From: Terriglobus roseus
GTDB lineage: Bacteria; Acidobacteriota; Terriglobia; Terriglobales; Acidobacteriaceae
Length of the DNA: 64,000 bases
Assembly: GCF_900105625.1 (NCBI RefSeq)
Contig: NZ_FNSD01000001.1
Coordinates: forward strand, 4,030,001-4,094,000
Reading direction: 5' to 3'
Shown here: positions 59,849 to 64,000 of the stretch, one piece after another
Layout of the letters: every line of letters begins with the position of its first letter
Position numbering within the stretch: the first letter of the stretch is position 1
The notes under the pieces: model-generated
The model's database searches: none
What the model was told of the DNA's origin: nothing
What the model saw: the letters and a program-made list of their open reading frames with translations, nothing else
Program-made: the position numbers and the translations under genes

Positions 59849-60839
59849 GGATAGCAACTCCGGGTATCACTTGAGGCACAAGAATTTCAGCGGATATTTG
59901 TTGGCGGTACCACTCGACCGTTCGTTCCAACCCATCGAAAAGCTTGACGCTAGGACGATATCCAAGATCCTGAGCAGCAGCGCGGATGTCTGCAAGGGAA
60001 TCGCGCACATCTCCAACGCGCGCTTCCAGGAAGCGTGGCGCTCCCTGAAACCCAGTGATACGTTGCAACATCGCGTAGACGTCGAGCAACGATGCACTGT
60101 TCCCGCAGGCAACGTTGTAGACCTTGCCGGATACAGCGTTGGCGGGGGCGCGGCCGGCAAGAAGATTCGCTTCGACCACGTTGTCAATGAAAGTGAAGTC
60201 GCGTGATTGCGTCCCGTCGCCAAAGATTGACGGCGACCGCCCCGCAAGCATTTCAGTGATGAACTTGGCGAGCACACCCGAGTACGGCGAATTCGCAGCC
60301 TGGTGCGGACCGAAGACATTGAAGTATCGGAGGCAAATCGTTTCCAATCCGTACACCGCGTGAAAGCTCTGCATGTAATGCTCGCCGCAAAGCTTCTGCA
60401 CGGCATAGGGCGAGATGGGAGCCGCCCGCATCGTCTCCTGCTTCGCGCTACCTGTGACGTCGCCGTACGCGGATGATGATGCGGCATACACAACGCGCTT
60501 CACTCCACAACGGCGGGCGGCCAGCAACAGGTTGAGCGTGCCGTCTACGTTGGAGCGATGGCTTGTCAGTGGATCACGGACGGACTTCGGGACTGAAGGG
60601 ATCGCCGCCTCGTGAAAGACAACATCGACACCGTCGCAAAGCCGTAAGAGTGACCTCTCGTCCAGCAGATCGGCCTCGGTGAATTCGACATAGTCCTCGA
60701 GCCCCGAAAGGTTCGCGAGAGACCCCGTCGAGAGGTTATCCATGCCACGCGTGTGTATTCCCTGTTTTGCAAGCTCTCTCGCAATGGATGACCCGATAAA
60801 GCCAGCGGCGCCGGTGATCAAAATACGATGGGACGTCAT
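59841..60839 (-). CDS. NAD-dependent nucleotide-sugar 4-epimerase (WbpP/TviC-like)
   Basis: 332 residues from the ATG at 60839 (GGAGAG eight bases upstream); the frame runs 43 codons further without support. An extended short-chain dehydrogenase: ILITGAAGFIGSSIARELA is the NAD loop, GMDNLSTGSLANL the second strand, VVYAASSSAYGD holds the catalytic Ser, and SPYAVQKLCGEHYMQSF has Tyr and Lys of YxxxK. The pattern fits UDP-N-acetylglucosamine or UDP-N-acetylglucosaminuronate C4-epimerases such as WbpP and TviC better than GalE. With the dehydrogenase encoded just upstream it would supply a UDP-N-acetylgalactosaminuronate-like donor. Its end overlaps the NRPS loading gene by eight bases, so sugar and peptide genes are translationally linked. 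Confidence 0.87.
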   Translation of the reverse strand: MTSHRILITGAAGFIGSSIARELAKQGIHTRGMDNLSTGSLANLSGLEDYVEFTEADLLDERSLLRLCDGVDVVFHEAAIPSVPKSVRDPLTSHRSNVDGTLNLLLAARRCGVKRVVYAASSSAYGDVTGSAKQETMRAAPISPYAVQKLCGEHYMQSFHAVYGLETICLRYFNVFGPHQAANSPYSGVLAKFITEMLAGRSPSIFGDGTQSRDFTFIDNVVEANLLAGRAPANAVSGKVYNVACGNSASLLDVYAMLQRITGFQGAPRFLEARVGDVRDSLADIRAAAQDLGYRPSVKLFDGLERTVEWYRQQISAEILVPQVIPGVAIHA

Positions 60840-60852
60840 ACCAGTACTCTCC

Positions 60853-62217
60853 CTATGCCTGCCATACGTTGTTTCGAGCAAGACCTGCGGTGGCGTTGCG
60901 CGTGTCCACGACGAGGGCCGCGTGTTCCACGATCCATGCGTAGTCGTAGGAGGAATGATTGGTCGCAATCAGTACACAGTCATACGACGAGATGTCATCC
61001 AGAGAAACACTCGCAAGATTCAGTGCATAGTGCCGGCCCTGCGAAACTTCCGGGAAGTATGGGTCGTTGTAGGCCACCTCGGCGCCTAGCTTCCGCAGCA
61101 GCTCAATCAGCGTGAGCGACGGGCTCTCCCGAAGGTCGTCGATATCCTTCTTGTAGGCAAGGCCAAGGACCAACACCTTGCTGCCGTTTACGGTCTTATG
61201 CTGCTGGTTCAGCGCGCGCGTTACGACGTCAATCACGCGGTACGGCATCTCCGTATTGATCTCGCCTGCGAGCTCGATGAACCGCGTGGAGAAATCCACT
61301 TCGCGGGCCTTCCAGGAGAGATAGAAGGGATCAATGGGAATACAGTGGCCACCCAGTCCCGGCCCGGGATAAAACGGCTGGAAACCAAAAGGCTTGGTTG
61401 CGGCAGCCGCAATAATTTCCCAGATATCAAGGTTGATCCGCTGGCACAGTAACTTGAGTTCATTGACGAGCGCGATGTTGACACACCGATAGATGTTCTC
61501 CAGTAACTTCGTCATCTCGGCTGCGCCGGTGCTTGAGACCTTGACGGTGCGAGTGAAGATTGTGCTGTAAAGGTCCGACGCAATCTGCTGGCTCAACGTG
61601 CACGGTGCTCCCACTACCTTCGGAACATCCTTTCGCGCAACCAGGTCATTGCCAGGATCTTCCCGTTCGGGAGAATAAGCCACGTGGAAGCAAAGCTCTT
61701 CCTGCGAATGGTCGCGGAAGCAATTCAGCTTTGAGCCTCTCTCCAGCAGCGGAATCAAAACCTCTTCCGTCGTTCCTGGATAAGTGGTGCTTTCAAGAAC
61801 GATCAACTGCCCGGGTTGAAGGTACGGTGCGATCGCGCGTGCGGTCTCTTCAATAAAGCTTAGGTCTGGCTCGCGATGCTCGTTCAGCGGTGTTGGCACA
61901 CAAATGATGACGGCGTCCATCTCGCGGATAGCGGAAAAATCGGCGGTGGCGCGCATGCCGCTGTTGACCATGGCTGCGATTTCTTCGGAGGTGATTCTTT
62001 GGATATAGGACCGGCCCTCGTTCAGCGCGGCCACCTTGCGGGTGTCAACGTCGAATCCTGTCATGGTGAATCCGGCGTCGGCGAGCAGCATGGTGAGTGG
62101 CAGGCCAACGTAGCCCAGACCGACGATGCCTATCGATGCAGTGCGACCGATGAGCTTTCCAGTTAATTCCGTTGCTGACAGAAAGCGCTGATCGTGTTCG
62201 GCGGTGAGCAGGTTCAT
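60853..62217 (-). CDS. UDP-sugar 6-dehydrogenase (WbpA/WbpO/TviB-like)
   Basis: 454 residues from the ATG at 62217 (AAGGAA eight bases upstream). Three UDP-glucose/GDP-mannose dehydrogenase domains: an NAD Rossmann head (TASIGIVGLGYVGLPLTMLL and VIICVPTPLNEHREPD), a central domain with ELCFHVAYSPEREDPGNDL and ENIYRCVNIALVNELK, the nucleophile motif GLGGHCIPIDPFYL with its Cys, and a C-terminal UDP-binding domain (LVLGLAYKKDIDDLRESPSL). The TPLNEHREPDLSF segment and overall form point to the UDP-N-acetylhexosamine branch (WbpA, TviB), which makes the uronic acid by two oxidations. It lies between a glycosyltransferase and an epimerase in the same operon, 13 bases before the latter. Confidence 0.9.
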   Translation of the reverse strand: MNLLTAEHDQRFLSATELTGKLIGRTASIGIVGLGYVGLPLTMLLADAGFTMTGFDVDTRKVAALNEGRSYIQRITSEEIAAMVNSGMRATADFSAIREMDAVIICVPTPLNEHREPDLSFIEETARAIAPYLQPGQLIVLESTTYPGTTEEVLIPLLERGSKLNCFRDHSQEELCFHVAYSPEREDPGNDLVARKDVPKVVGAPCTLSQQIASDLYSTIFTRTVKVSSTGAAEMTKLLENIYRCVNIALVNELKLLCQRINLDIWEIIAAAATKPFGFQPFYPGPGLGGHCIPIDPFYLSWKAREVDFSTRFIELAGEINTEMPYRVIDVVTRALNQQHKTVNGSKVLVLGLAYKKDIDDLRESPSLTLIELLRKLGAEVAYNDPYFPEVSQGRHYALNLASVSLDDISSYDCVLIATNHSSYDYAWIVEHAALVVDTRNATAGLARNNVWQA

Positions 62218-62250
62218 TGGTCTCGTTCCTTTTCGTGTCAATGCGTAAAC

Positions 62251-63468
62251 TTACGGCCGGCTTGCGTGTTCAAGTGCCGGATCTGCGGTCGGTGCAACTG
62301 GAGAGGTGGAGTCGGCGGGACGATTTCGCTGTAAAAGCCGCAACTGTATGTCGACGAAGCGACTGTCACTGCAGCGCATCTCGAATTTGCCGACCGTTCG
62401 CTTCGCTTCACAACCAAGAGCCTCGCGCAGATGCGGATCGCGAAGACTGAGGATGGCGGAAGCCAACGCAGAAGGATCGCCCGGCGGGATCAGCAAGCCG
62501 GCTCCACCGAGTGCCTCACGGTTCCCACCCACATCCGTGGCAACGATCGGAAGGCCGAAGGACATGTACTCCAACAGGGAATTGGAGAAGCCTTCCGCCC
62601 GGGAACTCAGCACTCCAATATCCATCCCGGACAGCGGGGCACGAACATCCATTGCCGGATCGCAGATGGTGAAAACATCCTCCAGGCCAGCGGAGCGTAT
62701 GCGCTCAAGCAGGGCATCTTTTTGATCGCCTTCGCCCACCACTACGAAGCGCATCAGGGAGGTGTGGATGCGCAGATGAATGGCAGCATCGATGAAGGTG
62801 TCGATCCCTTTCACCAGACGGAGCCCGGATAGATTTCCCACCAGCAGATGATGGGGACCCAAGCCGAGTGCGCGGCGGAACCTGCTGCGCTCTTGCGCAG
62901 AGGGCTGCATCGCCCGCAGGTCTATGCCGTTGTAGACCAGGTGCAGTTTGCGCGAGGGGACTCTTTCAAGCGCCAGGACACGTTTCCGTACTGCCTCGGA
63001 GTTCACGACAACCGCATCCACCGCCAGGTTGCTGAGGCGTTGCAACAGGATGAGTGGTGCCATGGGGGTACGAAACTCGCTGCGCAGGTTTCTGCGATGC
63101 CCGACGACGACACTCACGCCCGCGATTCGGGACAATACTGGAACAATCAGGTTCGACTCGGGAAAGAGCGCATGAACAATCGAGAATTTACGATGCTGGA
63201 GATAACGCAGAAATTCCAACGCACGGACGACGGAACTGATGGAAAAGAGCGAGGCCCATTGAAAATGCTGTACGGGGCAGCCAGCAAGGTCGGCCGTTAA
63301 CCACTTTGTTCCTCGCAACACGGCGACATACGGCCGCATCCCAGCCGCCTTGCACACCTTGATCAGGTGCAGCAGCTGGCGTTCTGTGCCACCTGCCGTA
63401 ATACTCTCCATCTCGTCGATGACAAAGAGAATGCGTGTCTTTGGAATCGCAGTCCTTACTTCGTTCAT
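62251..63468 (-). CDS. Glycosyltransferase, GT4-like, first gene of the NRPS operon
   Basis: 405 residues. The N-terminus KTRILFVIDEMESITAGGTE and RQLLHLIKVCKAAGMRPYVA is the GT-B donor/acceptor loop with GGTERQ. The C-terminal domain has HLLVGNLSGLRLVKGIDTFI, FVVVGEGDQKDALLERIRSA and the EX7E signature in EGFSNSLLEYMSFGLPIVATD, and a basic, Pro-rich tail of 25 residues. It should add a sugar, perhaps the uronic acid made by the two genes downstream, to a lipid carrier or to the peptide product. It heads the leftward operon of six genes to 46359, with gaps of at most about 33 bases between members and no terminator seen. A sigma-54 promoter starts about 26 bases before its ATG. Confidence 0.88.
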   Translation of the reverse strand: MNEVRTAIPKTRILFVIDEMESITAGGTERQLLHLIKVCKAAGMRPYVAVLRGTKWLTADLAGCPVQHFQWASLFSISSVVRALEFLRYLQHRKFSIVHALFPESNLIVPVLSRIAGVSVVVGHRRNLRSEFRTPMAPLILLQRLSNLAVDAVVVNSEAVRKRVLALERVPSRKLHLVYNGIDLRAMQPSAQERSRFRRALGLGPHHLLVGNLSGLRLVKGIDTFIDAAIHLRIHTSLMRFVVVGEGDQKDALLERIRSAGLEDVFTICDPAMDVRAPLSGMDIGVLSSRAEGFSNSLLEYMSFGLPIVATDVGGNREALGGAGLLIPPGDPSALASAILSLRDPHLREALGCEAKRTVGKFEMRCSDSRFVDIQLRLLQRNRPADSTSPVAPTADPALEHASRP

Positions 63469-63504
63469 GCCGTGTGAAGCCTTTCGTATTCAGACATTCA
63501 GGAA

Positions 63505-63519
63505 GCAAGCGCTCGGCCA
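63505..63519 (-). promoter_or_regulatory. Sigma-54 promoter of the sugar/NRPS/PKS operon
   Basis: On the minus strand TGGC, seven bases and TTGC match the -24/-12 consensus core exactly (GG at 63517-63518, GC at 63505-63506). Transcription would begin near 63494, a 26-base leader before the ATG at 63468. AAGG precedes the start at 11 bases. Confidence 0.65.
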
Positions 63520-63618
63520 TTGTGCGCCAATGAGCCGGCCGACGTGGTTGGTCATTGTCGACAGCATCTGCTGCCTGTCGAGGCGGCTGGTTGGCAGGTT
63601 GCGTGCGTAAACACCAAT

Positions 63619-64000
63619 ATGGATTTGGCCATCAAGACAACAGGCGCGACCCTGCTCTACAACAGCGGGGCCTTCGCGCTGGCGGATCACCTGGGTCCGC
63701 GCAATGGTGGCATGATCCTGAATCTGCATCGTGTGTTGCCGGCCGGGAAAGCTGAGCTGGCTTACGATGCACACACGGTCATGTCGGCCGAGTCCTTCCG
63801 CGCCTTATTGGAATTCCTGGGACGTCGATACAAAGTCGTCGACATGGAAACTTTGCTGCATGACCGTGAGGAAAGTAAGTCGCAAAAGATTGCACTTACC
63901 TTTGACGATGGTTGGATTGATACCTTCGAGGTCGTGCGTCCCTTACTGCTGCGTTTCGGCATGGCGGCTACCGTCTTTGTTTGCACAGACCTCGCTGGCA
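63619..64000 (+). CDS. Polysaccharide deacetylase, 3' end outside the window
   Basis: At least 127 residues, cut by the right edge. From the ATG at 63619 it reads MDLAIKTTGATLLYNSGAFA, then MILNLHRVLPAGKAELAYDA and MSAESFRALLEFLGRRYKVV, and reaches the NodB motif KIALTFDDGWIDTF followed by MAATVFVCTDLAG. LTFDDGW supplies the first metal-binding Asp pair and TVFVCTD the next strand. The ribosome site at 63619 is weak; a Met at 63712 (MILNLHRVLP) is a possible alternative start because relatives often begin there. It is the divergent partner of the NRPS operon across 150 bases and probably edits N-acetyl groups of the polysaccharide. Confidence 0.8.
   Translation, partial: MDLAIKTTGATLLYNSGAFALADHLGPRNGGMILNLHRVLPAGKAELAYDAHTVMSAESFRALLEFLGRRYKVVDMETLLHDREESKSQKIALTFDDGWIDTFEVVRPLLLRFGMAATVFVCTDLAG

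Noticed and set aside
1-64000. tRNA, rRNA, CRISPR arrays, insertion sequences, integrases and attachment sites
   Set aside because: None were seen: no clover-leaf-like segments near CCA ends, no spaced direct repeats, no transposase motifs and no long terminal inverted repeats.

Overview
The window is most likely from a soil Acidobacteriota (Terriglobia; Terriglobus/Granulicella-like). This is inferred from three very long Oar-type TonB-dependent receptors with an N-terminal carboxypeptidase-regulatory-like domain and C-terminal Phe, a membrane protein built on a DUF-like N-terminal domain common in that phylum, twin-arginine sugar enzymes, moderately high GC and good Shine-Dalgarno sites. 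No rRNA, tRNA, CRISPR array, insertion sequence or integrase was seen.

Bases 1-18366 are mixed metabolic genes: a truncated AraC regulator, a secreted ABM-domain protein, a membrane-anchored regulator-like protein, a TonB-dependent receptor followed by a Gfo/Idh/MocA oxidoreductase and a sugar isomerase/epimerase-like protein, a second ABM protein, the remnant of a short-chain dehydrogenase next to a second AraC regulator, a two-subunit molybdopterin hydroxylase, an unknown lipoprotein and a YjbH-like exopolysaccharide outer-membrane protein. Bases 18846-30540 look like a pectin-use locus: two large TonB-dependent receptors flank two SGNH acetylesterases (rhamnogalacturonan acetylesterase type) and a PL22-type oligogalacturonate lyase.

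Bases 30567-64000 form a large exopolysaccharide/natural-product locus. It holds an XRE regulator, an unknown exported(?) protein, a 4'-phosphopantetheinyl transferase and a TIGR04325-type methyltransferase in one operon; a glycosyltransferase; a Wzx-like flippase; an O-antigen-ligase/polymerase-like protein; a TIG/beta-helix lipoprotein; a leftward operon of sigma-54 activator, DUF3473-type polysaccharide deacetylase and two CapK/PaaK-like ligases; and a second leftward operon of about 17 kb (glycosyltransferase, UDP-sugar dehydrogenase, UDP-sugar epimerase, then three NRPS/PKS proteins). The assembly line reads A-PCP / KS-AT-ACP-aminotransferase-C-A-PCP / C-C-PCP-TE. From specificity residues I read valine, malonyl-CoA and glycine, which would give a 3,4-diamino (amino-statine-like) unit joined to glycine. 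The sugar genes abut or overlap the NRPS genes, so a glycosylated peptide, or a polysaccharide decorated with it, is the simplest inference.

The most unusual pattern is regulatory. Four genes of this locus (33571, 36282 leftward, 36390, 63468 leftward) have sigma-54 (-24/-12) promoter matches in front of them, three keeping TGGC and TTGC at the exact spacing, and the locus encodes its own sigma-54 activator. A 20-bp palindrome (GTCAC-N10-GTGAC) sits upstream of the glycosyltransferase at 33571 and, about 18 kb away, upstream of the YjbH-like gene. This suggests one regulon joining envelope polysaccharide export and a hybrid PKS-NRPS product.
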